Shown here piece by piece: positions 8,463-17,490 of a stretch of 64,000 bases of DNA; within the stretch, counting starts at the first letter, position 1, and each line of letters starts with the position of its first letter. The notes beneath the pieces are model-generated. The model was not told where the DNA came from and ran no database searches. It was given only the letters and a program-made list of their open reading frames with translations. This DNA is from an uncultured Oscillospiraceae bacterium (GTDB lineage Bacteria > Bacillota > Clostridia > Oscillospirales > Ruminococcaceae). The position numbers were made by a program, and so were the translations under genes. Location: positions 82,105 through 146,104 of the forward strand of contig CAKSPD010000004.1 in assembly GCA_934481385.1 (NCBI GenBank). Reading direction: 5' to 3'.

Positions 8463-9392
8463 TTAATCTTCCTGATATTTTTTGTTTGCCTTATAGACCT
8501 GCTCCATAAATTCACGTTCAGGATTAGTGAGCTTATGACCTTTTCTGTATACGAGAACATCTTTATACATTCTTGAATTTGATTTGCACTGAATCTGTAC
8601 AAGATGATGTTTGTCAAGAAGTGGCTGAGGTATCGGAGATACCCACATAAAAGTGTTCGGGTCATTTTCAAGAACTACAAACTGGCTTGCACGTTCAAAA
8701 AGAAAAATTCTCTTGTCAACAGTTTCAGAGAATTCCGCTTTCAGCACATCTGTCTGGGAGAGTGAGGGAACGTATGAATCAGAATGTGTTATTTCTATAT
8801 AATCCGAAAGGCTTTCAAATGTTATTTCATTCATCTGTGCGAGGGGGCTGTCCTTTGAAGTTATCAGGACATAATTAAATTCCGTTATAGTTTCGTGTGC
8901 AAGTTTTTTTTCGTTGAAAAGTGCCTTGAAGTATTTATCAAAAAGTGCCTGAAAGCGTATAATTCCGAGATTGCATTCATTTGTTATCAGGCTGTTTATT
9001 GTCTGCATTGAATTTGTTTCCTTATAGAATATCGTTGCAGGGAGGTCACGGTTGATTTTTTTTGAAAATTCTGCAAGAGCATATGAAATATAGCTTGCTC
9101 TCGGAACACATACAGATAATTTCTGTCTGCCCTTTTTACCCTTTTTGTAGATATTTTCAAGTTCGTCAACCTGAGAAGTGATTTTTCTTGCATATTCAAG
9201 AAATTCCTCACCTTCCGTAGTAGTTATGATACCCTTTGAAGTACGGCGGAATATTTTTATTCCCAGATTATCTTCAAGTTCTTTTATGGCACGGCTTAAA
9301 TTAGGCTGTCCCATATAGAGAACTTCAGCAGCTCTGCTTATTGATTTTGTACGGTCTATTTCCACTGCATATTTAAGATGAAGAAGATTCAT
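8463..9392 (-). CDS. LysR-family transcriptional regulator
   Basis: 309 residues. N-terminal winged HTH (residues about 3-62: SISRAAEVLYMGQPNLSRAI is the recognition region), then a linker helix and a type-2 periplasmic-binding-like effector domain (about 92-300). Ligand not predictable. A GAGGAGG-type site sits close to the ATG. It follows the U32-like gene by 23 bases on the same strand with no terminator between, so it is probably the last gene of the adaptor-scaffoldin transcript. That is unusual, because LysR regulators are normally divergent from their targets. Confidence 0.9.
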   Translation of the reverse strand: MNLLHLKYAVEIDRTKSISRAAEVLYMGQPNLSRAIKELEDNLGIKIFRRTSKGIITTTEGEEFLEYARKITSQVDELENIYKKGKKGRQKLSVCVPRASYISYALAEFSKKINRDLPATIFYKETNSMQTINSLITNECNLGIIRFQALFDKYFKALFNEKKLAHETITEFNYVLITSKDSPLAQMNEITFESLSDYIEITHSDSYVPSLSQTDVLKAEFSETVDKRIFLFERASQFVVLENDPNTFMWVSPIPQPLLDKHHLVQIQCKSNSRMYKDVLVYRKGHKLTNPEREFMEQVYKANKKYQED

Positions 9393-9415
9393 TTTTCCGC
9401 CTCCTCTGGAAAAAA

Positions 9416-10378
9416 TCAGCCGTCAATTTTTATAATTCCGTTTCTTTCAAGATTATAAAGCAACATAAAACGTGCCTCATCACGGCATTCCGGTTTTACA
9501 AGATAGTACATATAACATTCAATAAGATACATTCTGCTTGCAGTTCTGCCCTCGATTTTGAACTGATTGAATCCCATAGGCAGATATTTATTGAATATTA
9601 AATCAGGGCTTATATGATGTGAAAGCTTTTTGCTGTCAAAGATTGTTTTTCCTCCTGACGGACATTTGATATTTTTGACTACTGTGAAATCCGAATAGTC
9701 AGACATATTGAACGGTTTATTCGGGTGATTTTTAAGATGATTGCAGTATGCAATCTGCTGGAGTCCTACCTGATAATATTCTTCGCTTCTGAAAGGACAT
9801 TTCGGAACACAGCAGGAATTTATAAGAAGTTCACATTTTTCCTTATGCGGAAGTTTTTCAAGAATATCAAATTTGTTGTTCAGGTCATAATCAAGAACTA
9901 CAACACTGTAATCCTTATTAAGTTCGTTTTCAAGTTCAGGAATATCAAGTATTCTCTTGCAGGTTGAGCTTGTTATTTTATAGTTCGGATAGTTTTTTCT
10001 GATATATTCTTCAAGAAGCGGTGAAAATACGATTACCTCATTAAGACCGTTATCTGCAAGACGCATTACCATATTGCAGAATTTGTCATTGAGATGTTCT
10101 TTTTTCAGTGCGGGATTTGTGAAAGTAAATCTTAACGGAATACCTTTGCTGTTAAAGGCTGAAAGGATATTTTTTACATATGTTTCATCACAGGTTGCAC
10201 CGCCTACTGTTCTTCCGCCGTTCCAGAGTGACGGCGGAAATACTCCATAGAATGAGGCAATTTCGATATTGTCATAAAAATATTCCGGCATGTTTTTCAT
10301 CATACTCAGAAGAATAAGATTCAGTTTTGCGTGATGTGTGAAATCAGGCAGATGAAATCTTGCTTTTAGTTCGGACAT
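9416..10378 (-). CDS. U32-peptidase-like TIM-barrel protein, function unknown
   Basis: 320 residues, no signal peptide or membrane segment. Stretches such as LRFTFTNPALKKEHLND, NGLNEVIVFSPLLEEYIR and a late GFNQFKIEGRT resemble the barrel of the U32 (collagenase-like/UbiU-UbiV) superfamily. A Cys cluster (INSCCVPKCPFR, then AYCNHL) recalls the Fe-S ligands of UbiU/UbiV-type members. This is a fold-level resemblance only and I do not recognise an orthologue. It has an AAGGAG site and lies 26 bases after the cohesin-dockerin gene and 23 before the LysR gene, implying one transcript. Confidence 0.5.
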   Translation of the reverse strand: MSELKARFHLPDFTHHAKLNLILLSMMKNMPEYFYDNIEIASFYGVFPPSLWNGGRTVGGATCDETYVKNILSAFNSKGIPLRFTFTNPALKKEHLNDKFCNMVMRLADNGLNEVIVFSPLLEEYIRKNYPNYKITSSTCKRILDIPELENELNKDYSVVVLDYDLNNKFDILEKLPHKEKCELLINSCCVPKCPFRSEEYYQVGLQQIAYCNHLKNHPNKPFNMSDYSDFTVVKNIKCPSGGKTIFDSKKLSHHISPDLIFNKYLPMGFNQFKIEGRTASRMYLIECYMYYLVKPECRDEARFMLLYNLERNGIIKIDG

Positions 10379-10404
10379 TTTTTCTGTTCTCCTTATAATA
10401 ATAT

Positions 10405-11238
10405 TTAAAATTCAGTGATAGTTCCTGCAATATACTGCTGAACAGCAAGTGCATCGCTTGCGTCTATGCCGTCCCCTCTTGAATGAACATCAGCATTTGC
10501 GATTCCCTGTTCTGAAAGAGAATTTGTTTTTGAGTCGCTTACATATGATGCTATTGCTACAACATCAGCAATATCAACAGAATTATCATTGTTTGCATCG
10601 CCCATAAGTGTAGGAGAAAGTCCCACAACTATTGAGCAGTCCTGAGATGTTTTGAAAGCGTGTTCCTGCATTGATAAATTATTTTCACAGTCAGTGAACT
10701 GGTCAGTGTCAAGAAACCAGAAATTTATTTTATATTCGTCGCCTGCCTGTGCATCATCAGGAACAGTCATATTTATTTCAATGACAGTGCCGTCCTTTCC
10801 GGTATCTTTATCTGAAAAAGCAGCAACAAATATACAGTTCTGCTGTCGTGAAACATACGGTGAAATATCGGGAACGTGGGGATTATCTTTAACAATATGG
10901 CTGTTTATATCTTCACCGGTTCTTGAATATACACTGCATGTATTTATATCACTTACAGCATCACCGCTTGAATAATATACAGAACCGTCATCTTCACCGT
11001 CAGGAATAAGCTTTGCATCATAATTGAAATGTATTCCGAATGTACTCCATTCGCTTTTCCCTGATATTTCATAAGATATGCGGACGGTTTCACCTGCGAC
11101 AGCTTTATATCTTTCCTGACCGTTTGCTCTTAGTCTTAAAACAGGACTTCCGGAAGCTTGTGTATTCAGTTCAGGGAACACAACGGCTTCTGTTGCAACG
11201 ATAAGCGGTATTATATATATAAGTTTTTTTAATTTCAT
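10405..11238 (-). CDS. Cohesin-dockerin adaptor scaffoldin (ScaC-like)
   Basis: 277 residues. Signal peptide (MKLKKLIYIIPLIVATEAVV), then one cohesin (about residues 32-200) with the Ruminococcus-type landmarks STFGIHFNYDAKL, CIFVAAFSDKDTGKDG and VPDDAQAGDEYKINF. A C-terminal dockerin (about 208-277) has two Ca-binding segments, GDANNDNSVDIADVVAIASY and GDGIDASDALAVQQYIAG. One cohesin plus one dockerin is the architecture of R. flavefaciens ScaC, which changes the binding specificity offered by the main scaffoldin. The frame is open further upstream, but ATG 11238 fits the signal peptide, the TGAGGTG site and the promoter at 11273-11301. First gene of a probable operon with the U32-like and LysR genes. 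Confidence 0.85.
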   Translation of the reverse strand: MKLKKLIYIIPLIVATEAVVFPELNTQASGSPVLRLRANGQERYKAVAGETVRISYEISGKSEWSTFGIHFNYDAKLIPDGEDDGSVYYSSGDAVSDINTCSVYSRTGEDINSHIVKDNPHVPDISPYVSRQQNCIFVAAFSDKDTGKDGTVIEINMTVPDDAQAGDEYKINFWFLDTDQFTDCENNLSMQEHAFKTSQDCSIVVGLSPTLMGDANNDNSVDIADVVAIASYVSDSKTNSLSEQGIANADVHSRGDGIDASDALAVQQYIAGTITEF

Positions 11239-11272
11239 AAAGATACACCTCAGTCTGAATTTTATTACTTTA

Positions 11273-11301
11273 ATTATATCATGTAAAATTTGTTTTGTCC
11301 A
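11273..11301 (-). promoter_or_regulatory. Promoter of the adaptor scaffoldin gene
   Basis: Minus strand TGGACA (complement of 11296-11301), 17-base spacer, TATAAT (complement of 11273-11278). Confidence 0.7.
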
Positions 11302-11323
11302 CAAAAAATACCGATAATTTTTG

Positions 11324-11352
11324 TTGACTTTAATCCAAAAAAAGTTTATAAT
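11324..11352 (+). promoter_or_regulatory. Promoter of the TepA-like protease gene
   Basis: TTGACT 11324-11329, 17-base spacer, TATAAT 11347-11352. It is divergent from the adaptor scaffoldin promoter. Confidence 0.8.
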
Positions 11353-11425
11353 AAAATGTATATATTATCTGTTTTTCCGCATAATGAATTCTGTGAGAAA
11401 TATTTATCGGTAAAAGGAGATATAT

Positions 11426-12181
11426 ATGAAAACAAATCAGGATAATCAGGATTTTTTTACTATGCCTGAAGAAAATCAGAATAATGATGATTCACAGAAC
11501 AGTGCAGAACAGCGTAATGATGAGGCAGAGCTTATTGAAAAAATGGGAGAGGTTGTTTCCCAGAATTCAAAACATCTTATACACTGCCTTAACATAATAG
11601 GTCAGGTTGAAGGTCACTATATTCTTTCTTCACAGAACAAGACAACAAAATATGAACATGTTATTCCCGCACTTATTGCAATAGAACAGGACAGAAGTAT
11701 TGAGGGACTTATAATTATACTGAATACAGTGGGCGGTGATGTTGAAGCAGGTCTTGCTATTGCGGAACTTATTGCCGGTATGAAAACTCCTACCGTTTCT
11801 CTTGTTGTGGGCGGAGGTCATTCAATAGGAGTTCCGCTTGCTGTCAGTGCGAAATGTTCATTTATAGTTCCGTCAGCATCTATGACCATTCACCCCGTAA
11901 GAATGAACGGGACTGTTCTCGGAGTTCCGCAGACTCTCTCTTATTTTGAAAAAATGCAGGACAGAATAGTTAATTTTGTCGTTTCAAACAGCAGTATCTC
12001 TGAAGAAACTTTCAGGAAACTTCTTATGAACACAAGTGAGCTTGTTATGGACGTGGGAAGTGTTGTTGAGGGAAAAGAGGCTGTTGAAATCGGTCTTATA
12101 GACAGACTCGGCGGACTCAGTGATGCTGTTGAATGTCTTTATGAAATGATTGAAAATTCTGAAAGGCGTTATTCTGATTAA
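11426..12181 (+). CDS. ClpP-class serine protease, TepA-like
   Basis: 251 residues. A variable acidic, Gln/Asn-rich N-terminus (about 1-45) precedes a ClpP/crotonase fold. [20 protein letters not shown] matches the S14 oxyanion region, the serine lies in [14 protein letters not shown] and the histidine in [11 protein letters not shown]. It is closest in type to Bacillus TepA (translocation-enhancing, spore-protein-degrading) rather than to ClpP itself. AAGGAG site 6 bases before ATG. Heads a cluster with uppP and ftsK, a common clostridial order (tepA next to ftsK). Confidence 0.8.
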   Translation: MKTNQDNQDFFTMPEENQNNDDSQNSAEQRNDEAELIEKMGEVVSQNSKHLIHCLNIIGQVEGHYILSSQNKTTKYEHVIPALIAIEQDRSIEGLIIILNTVGGDVEAGLAIAELIAGMKTPTVSLVVGGGHSIGVPLAVSAKCSFIVPSASMTIHPVRMNGTVLGVPQTLSYFEKMQDRIVNFVVSNSSISEETFRKLLMNTSELVMDVGSVVEGKEAVEIGLIDRLGGLSDAVECLYEMIENSERRYSD

Positions 12182-12206
12182 TCATCTATTTTTACGGAGG
12201 ATTATT

Positions 12207-13052
12207 ATGGAATTTTTAGATGCAGTCATTCAGGGTATTATTCAGGGACTTACAGAGTTCCTGCCGGTATCAAGTTCCGGTCACCTTGCACTCTATCAGC
12301 ACTATTTCGGAAAATCTGAGGACAGTTCCGGATTGTTTTTCTCAGCTATTCTTCATCTCGGAACTCTCCTCGCAACATTCCTTGCATTCAGAACAGAAAT
12401 ATGGGCTTTGATTAAGGAATTTTTCTCAATGATTGGCGATTTGTTCAAAGGAAAACTCTTTAAGACAAAGATGAATCCTGAAAGACGTATGATTGTTATG
12501 CTTATTCTCTCATGTCTTGTACTTGTGCCGTTTGTCCCGCTGAAAAGTACCATTGAAATGGTATCAGAAAAGTATATGATAGTTCTCGGCTGTCTGTTTT
12601 TATATACTTCTGTTATACTTTATCTTTCAGACAGATGCACAAAGGGTAAAAAATCAGAGGCAGATATTACTCCTAAAAATGCCCTTACTGTCGGACTTTT
12701 TCAGGCTATTGCACTTTTCCCCGGTGTATCACGTTCAGGCTCTACAATTTCAAGCGGTCTTTTCTGCGGATTTTCAAGGGAATTTGCTGTAAGATATTCA
12801 TTTATTCTCGGAATACCTACTATTCTTGCAGGCTGTCTGCTTGAAGTAAAGGACGCTGTTGAGGCATCTGAATCTATGGGAAACTTTGCTGTTTATGCTG
12901 TCGGATTTGTTGTTTCTGCAATTGTCGGAATATGTGCCATTAAAATGGTAAACTGGATTGTAAAATCCGATAAGTTCACTGTCTTTTCAATATATACACT
13001 TCTCCTCGGTCTTGGAATAATAGGCTATGAGGTTTTTAAAAGAATTGCATAA
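12207..13052 (+). CDS. uppP: Undecaprenyl-diphosphatase (BacA/UppP family)
   Basis: 281 residues, about eight membrane helices. Hallmarks are GLTEFLPVSSSGHL (residues about 14-27) and PGVSRSGST (about 172-180), the two active-site regions of UppP. It dephosphorylates undecaprenyl pyrophosphate at the membrane to recycle the lipid carrier for wall synthesis, and overproduction gives bacitracin resistance in other species. ATG 12207 has a perfect GGAGG site at 12196-12200; the longer in-frame start overlapping tepA lacks one. Confidence 0.93.
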   Translation: MEFLDAVIQGIIQGLTEFLPVSSSGHLALYQHYFGKSEDSSGLFFSAILHLGTLLATFLAFRTEIWALIKEFFSMIGDLFKGKLFKTKMNPERRMIVMLILSCLVLVPFVPLKSTIEMVSEKYMIVLGCLFLYTSVILYLSDRCTKGKKSEADITPKNALTVGLFQAIALFPGVSRSGSTISSGLFCGFSREFAVRYSFILGIPTILAGCLLEVKDAVEASESMGNFAVYAVGFVVSAIVGICAIKMVNWIVKSDKFTVFSIYTLLLGLGIIGYEVFKRIA

Positions 13053-13084
13053 TACTTTAATTTACATATAGAGAGGGTTTCAAA

Positions 13085-15517
13085 ATGGCGGAAAGAAAAA
13101 AAAAGGAATCGCAGGATTCTGAAAAAAATAAGTCATCTCCTGAAAGAAACAGCGGAAATCATTTAAATTCCGTTATTCTTTTCGCTTTGGGAATACTTTC
13201 GGCTCTCCTCATTCTTGTCGAGGGGACTGCCGGCTGGAGAGCTATGCACAATGTTCTTACCGGTATATTCGGAGTTTCTGTCATAGCCGTTCCGGTTCTT
13301 TTCATATATATAGCTCTTGTTATTGATAAAAATGAAAAAAGCTCAGAACAGGTTGCAAAGCAGGTTATGTGGGGAATTGGTCTTATAATTCTTTTCAGTT
13401 CACTGATACAGCTTTACTTTATAGGCGATTTCAAAGGCAACAGCTTTTCAGAAGTAATAAATTCACTTTACAGCGGAGGAAAAAAATTAAGGGGCGGAGG
13501 AGTTGCAAGTATTGTTTTTTCGGGACTTCTTTTAAAATGTTTCGGAGTTACGGGAGCAAGAATACTTGCAGGGCTTATTGCCTGCGTTTTTGCTGTAATG
13601 CTTGCTGATATAAGTCTTTATCAGCTTTTTGAATATCTTACAAAACCTTTTAAAGCTCTTGTCAGTCTTAGTTCAAAGCTCAAAGGAAACTGGGAAAATG
13701 ATTTCTATTCATCTGATGATGAATCAGATGACAGTGAGGCAGAACAGTTCTGCGGTAATATTGAAGATGAAGCAACACAGCTTATTGAAGAAAAACCGAA
13801 AAGAGCCAGAAGAAAAAAACATTTCGATGAAGAAAATGAAGAAAATATTCCTGAACCTGATGTTATTGATTCTGAACAGGAAAATGTGAAAATTTCTGAA
13901 GTTACTGATGATAATGATATTCAGGAAGAAACTGAAAATAATGACAGCAGTTCTCTTGATGAGCTTATAAGCCGTGCAGCTGAACAGAAACCCGTTCAGC
14001 TTGATTTGTTCAATGATGAGGAAAATATTGAAATTCCTGAACATCAGGAAAAAAAATATAATCTCCCTCCTCTCGAACTTCTTACCTTTGTTGATTCATC
14101 TGCAAATGCTGAATCTGCTGAGGCAGAAATGCATGAAAAGGCTGAAATTATTGTAAACACTCTTGAAAGTTTCGGAGTTGTTGTAAAGATAAGCGATATA
14201 TACAGAGGCCCTTCGATAACAAGATATGAAATTCAGCCCGGTGCAGGTATAAAAGTTTCACGGATAAAAAGCCTTGAAGATGATATTTCTCTTTATCTCG
14301 CTGCTCAGGGCGTAAGAATTGAAGCTCCTGTTCCGGGTAAAGCCTGTATCGGAATTGAAGTTCCGAACACAACAAAGGATACTGTTTCGATAAGGGAAAT
14401 TCTTTCTTCAAAGGAATTTAAAAATTCAAAAAGCAAGCTTACTTTTGCTGTCGGAAAGGATATTGCAGGAAATATAATTCTCGGCGATATTGCAAAAATG
14501 CCTCATGTAATTATTGCAGGAACTACCGGTTCAGGTAAATCAGTATGTACACGTTCAATAATAATGAGTATTCTTTATAATTCGACTCCTGATGAAGTAA
14601 GAATTATTCTTATTGACCCTAAGATTGTTGAATTTAAAGCTTTTGAAGGTATTCCGCAATTGCTTATACCTGTTGTTACTGACCCTAAAAAATCAGCAGG
14701 TGCTTTGAACTGGGCAGTCAATGAGATGATTAGGCGATACAAGCTTTTTGCGGACAACGGTGCTAATGACCTCAAATCCTTTAACAGCATTGCAGAAAAT
14801 GATGAGGGACTTGATACAATTCCGCAGATTGTCATATTTATTGATGAACTTGCTGACCTTATGCTTGTTGCCGGAAAGGAAGTTGAAGATTATATCTGCC
14901 GTCTTGCACAAATGGGACGTGCATCGGGAATACATCTTGTTATAGCTACCCAAAGACCAACTACTGATGTAATTACCGGTCTTATAAAAGCCAACATTCC
15001 GAGCCGTATTGCACTTTCTGTAAAATCGCAGATAGATTCACGAACAATTATTGATATGGCTGGTGCTGATAAACTTCTCGGAAACGGTGATATGCTTTAT
15101 TATCCGATAGGTGCATCAAAGCCGGTGAGAGTTCAGGGGTGTTTTGCATCATCAAAGGATATAGAAAAAACTGTTGAATTTGTGAAATCACAGCTTTCAG
15201 AGGAATACGACAACAGTATTATTCAGGCTGTTGATGAATTTGTTCCTGCCGTAAAAGAAAAGGATAGTTTTGACAGTTCGCAGGGAAATGCCACTGATGA
15301 GGACATTGTTGAACAGGCTATTGCTGTTGCTGTTGAAAACGGTCAGCTTTCAACATCTATGTTGCAACGCAAACTTAAACTGGGATATGCAAGAGCTGCG
15401 AGAATTATGGACGAGCTTGAAGAAATGGGAGTTATAGGGGCAAGCGAAGGTGCTAAACCCCGTAAGGTTCTTATGTCAAAGCTCCAGTTCGATGAAAGAC
15501 GTGCAAGGAAACTCTGA
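13085..15517 (+). CDS. ftsK: DNA translocase FtsK/SpoIIIE
   Basis: 810 residues. Four N-terminal membrane helices (about 25-190), an acidic linker (about 205-325, rich in Glu/Asp/Ser), then the alpha/beta motor with Walker A TTGSGKSV (about residue 480) and Walker B QIVIFIDELADLM. A C-terminal winged-helix gamma domain (about 735-800; LQRKLKLGYARAARIMDELE) recognises polar DNA motifs. It pumps chromosomal DNA through the division septum. Sits 32 bases after uppP; a GAGAGGG site precedes ATG. Confidence 0.95.
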   Translation: MAERKKKESQDSEKNKSSPERNSGNHLNSVILFALGILSALLILVEGTAGWRAMHNVLTGIFGVSVIAVPVLFIYIALVIDKNEKSSEQVAKQVMWGIGLIILFSSLIQLYFIGDFKGNSFSEVINSLYSGGKKLRGGGVASIVFSGLLLKCFGVTGARILAGLIACVFAVMLADISLYQLFEYLTKPFKALVSLSSKLKGNWENDFYSSDDESDDSEAEQFCGNIEDEATQLIEEKPKRARRKKHFDEENEENIPEPDVIDSEQENVKISEVTDDNDIQEETENNDSSSLDELISRAAEQKPVQLDLFNDEENIEIPEHQEKKYNLPPLELLTFVDSSANAESAEAEMHEKAEIIVNTLESFGVVVKISDIYRGPSITRYEIQPGAGIKVSRIKSLEDDISLYLAAQGVRIEAPVPGKACIGIEVPNTTKDTVSIREILSSKEFKNSKSKLTFAVGKDIAGNIILGDIAKMPHVIIAGTTGSGKSVCTRSIIMSILYNSTPDEVRIILIDPKIVEFKAFEGIPQLLIPVVTDPKKSAGALNWAVNEMIRRYKLFADNGANDLKSFNSIAENDEGLDTIPQIVIFIDELADLMLVAGKEVEDYICRLAQMGRASGIHLVIATQRPTTDVITGLIKANIPSRIALSVKSQIDSRTIIDMAGADKLLGNGDMLYYPIGASKPVRVQGCFASSKDIEKTVEFVKSQLSEEYDNSIIQAVDEFVPAVKEKDSFDSSQGNATDEDIVEQAIAVAVENGQLSTSMLQRKLKLGYARAARIMDELEEMGVIGASEGAKPRKVLMSKLQFDERRARKL

Positions 15518-15523
15518 TGTTTG

Positions 15524-15580
15524 CTGGAGGGAACTCCGTCCCCTCCAGACCTCCTCTGCAAGCCTTTTGAAAAAGGCTTG
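15524..15580. repeat. Two-hairpin element between ftsK and ygiQ, possible dispersed repeat
   Basis: CTGGAGGG/CCCTCCAG (15524-15531 and 15541-15548) is followed by CAAGCCTTT/AAAGGCTTG (15559-15567 and 15572-15580). The element is GC-richer than its surroundings. It has the look of short mobile-type palindromic units scattered in Ruminococcaceae genomes. No second copy is visible in this window, so repeat status is inference. The second hairpin with the downstream T-run could also terminate ftsK transcription. Confidence 0.45.
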
Positions 15581-15612
15581 ACCGAAAACTTTTTTATGGA
15601 GATTTTTTATTT

Positions 15613-17490
15613 ATGAATGAATTTTTGCCTGTTACCGCTGATGAAATGCGGGAACGCAATATATCACAGTTCGATTTTATATACATTACGGGCGATGCTT
15701 ATGTTGACCACCCGAGTTTTGGTGTTGCCATTGTTTCAAGACTTCTTGAATCACTCGGATTTACTGTCGGAATAATTTCACAGCCGGACTGGAAATCCGA
15801 TAAGGATTTCAAAAGATTCGGAAAACCTAAGTTATGTTTTCTTGTTACGGCAGGAAATATAGATTCTATGGTTGCACATTATACATCTGCAAAGAAAAAA
15901 CGTTCAGATGATGCCTATACGGCAGGAGGTGTTGCAGGAAAACGTCCCGACAGGGCTGTTATTGTATACTGTCGCAAAATACGTGAAATTTATGGAAATG
16001 ATGTTGCAGTTGCAATTGGAGGCCTTGAGGCATCTTTAAGAAGATTTGCCCATTATGATTACTGGGACGATAAAGTCAGACCTTCTGTTCTTCTGGAAAG
16101 CGGTGCGGATTTGCTTATGTACGGTATGGGCGAACATCAGATTACCGAACTTTCAGAAAGACTTGCAAACGGTGAAAATATACATAATATTCACGATATA
16201 AGAGGTACATGTTATCTAACCGAACCTGTAAATACTCCGATAGGCTGTGCGGAATGTCCGAGCTTTGAACAGGTTTCGCAGAACAAGGAGGCTTATGCAA
16301 GGGCTACAAAGATACAGTATGACCATCAGGACGAAATATACGGAAAAATCGTTATTCAAAGACATGGTAAACTTATGCTTGTCCAGAATCCTCCGGCATA
16401 CAGTCTTACTCAGGAGGAGCTTGATAAAATATATTCACTGCCCTATACACGAAATTATCACCCCTCTTATGAAAAGTCCGGAGGAGTTCCGGGGATTGAA
16501 GAAGTAAAGTTTTCAATTACTCATAACAGAGGCTGTTTCGGATACTGCAATTTCTGTTCAATAGCCTTGCATCAGGGAAGAAGAATTACATGCAGAAGTG
16601 AAAAATCTGTACTTGAAGAAGCAGAAAAACTTACACATATGCCCGATTTCAAGGGATATATTCATGACGTGGGAGGCCCTACTGCAAATTTCAGAAATCC
16701 TTCATGTGAAAAACAGCTTAAATCAGGACTCTGCAAAGGCAAAAAATGCCTTGCACCGACACCCTGTAAGGCTCTTAAAGTTGACCATTCCGAATATCTT
16801 GATATGCTCCGGAAAATCAGAAAAATAAAGGGAGTAAAAAGAGTTTTTATCCGTTCGGGAATACGTTATGACTATCTTATGGAAGATAAGAATGATGAAT
16901 TTATCCGTGAGCTTATAAAATATCATGTCAGCGGTCAGCTTAAAGTTGCACCTGAACACTGTTCAGCCGTTGTTCTTGATAAAATGGGCAAACCGCATAT
17001 TGAAGCATACAAGGCTTTTCAGAAAAGATTTTATGAAATTACAAAAGGTATCGGAAAAGAACAGTATCTTGTTCCTTATCTTATGTCATCTCACCCCGGA
17101 AGTACATTGAGAGAGGCTGTTGACCTCGCACTTTTCCTGCGTGACAATAAAATACGTCCCGAACAGGTTCAGGATTTTTACCCTACTCCCGGAACTATTT
17201 CAACCTGTATGTTTTATACGGGTCTTGACCCTTACACTATGGAAAAAGTTTATGTTCCGAAAACTGCGGAAGAAAAGGCTATGCAGAGAGCTTTGCTCCA
17301 GTATTTCAGACCGCAGAACAGAGAGATTGTAAGAAAAGCTCTTATAAAGGCAGGCAGACGTGACCTTATAGGTGTGCTTATTCCTGCTGATACAAATTCA
17401 GTCAGAAAGGGTGATTCAGATTGGCAGAAAAATCAAAGAAAACAAAACCAAAAGCCAAAGAAAAAAGTAAACAGAAACCGTCAAAAATGA
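15613..17490 (+). CDS. YgiQ family radical SAM protein
   Basis: 625 residues, the usual length. The N-terminal YgiQ domain (about 1-290; ITGDAYVDHPSFG, VAIGGLEASLRRF, YGMGEHQI) is followed by a radical SAM core with C-x3-C-x2-C in GCFGYCNFCSIALHQGR (about residue 309) and a C-terminal basic tail (about 595-625). The family is conserved in anaerobes, but its substrate is unknown. GGAG at 15598-15601 before ATG. The last 70 bases overlap the start of the next gene in another frame. Confidence 0.9.
   Translation: MNEFLPVTADEMRERNISQFDFIYITGDAYVDHPSFGVAIVSRLLESLGFTVGIISQPDWKSDKDFKRFGKPKLCFLVTAGNIDSMVAHYTSAKKKRSDDAYTAGGVAGKRPDRAVIVYCRKIREIYGNDVAVAIGGLEASLRRFAHYDYWDDKVRPSVLLESGADLLMYGMGEHQITELSERLANGENIHNIHDIRGTCYLTEPVNTPIGCAECPSFEQVSQNKEAYARATKIQYDHQDEIYGKIVIQRHGKLMLVQNPPAYSLTQEELDKIYSLPYTRNYHPSYEKSGGVPGIEEVKFSITHNRGCFGYCNFCSIALHQGRRITCRSEKSVLEEAEKLTHMPDFKGYIHDVGGPTANFRNPSCEKQLKSGLCKGKKCLAPTPCKALKVDHSEYLDMLRKIRKIKGVKRVFIRSGIRYDYLMEDKNDEFIRELIKYHVSGQLKVAPEHCSAVVLDKMGKPHIEAYKAFQKRFYEITKGIGKEQYLVPYLMSSHPGSTLREAVDLALFLRDNKIRPEQVQDFYPTPGTISTCMFYTGLDPYTMEKVYVPKTAEEKAMQRALLQYFRPQNREIVRKALIKAGRRDLIGVLIPADTNSVRKGDSDWQKNQRKQNQKPKKKVNRNRQK

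Noticed and set aside
11239..11304. Longer N-terminus of the adaptor scaffoldin
   Set aside because: It would precede the signal peptide and overlap the promoter at 11273-11301.
12150..12206. Upstream start for uppP overlapping tepA
   Set aside because: The GGAGG site at 12196-12200 fits ATG 12207, where conserved UppP sequence begins.
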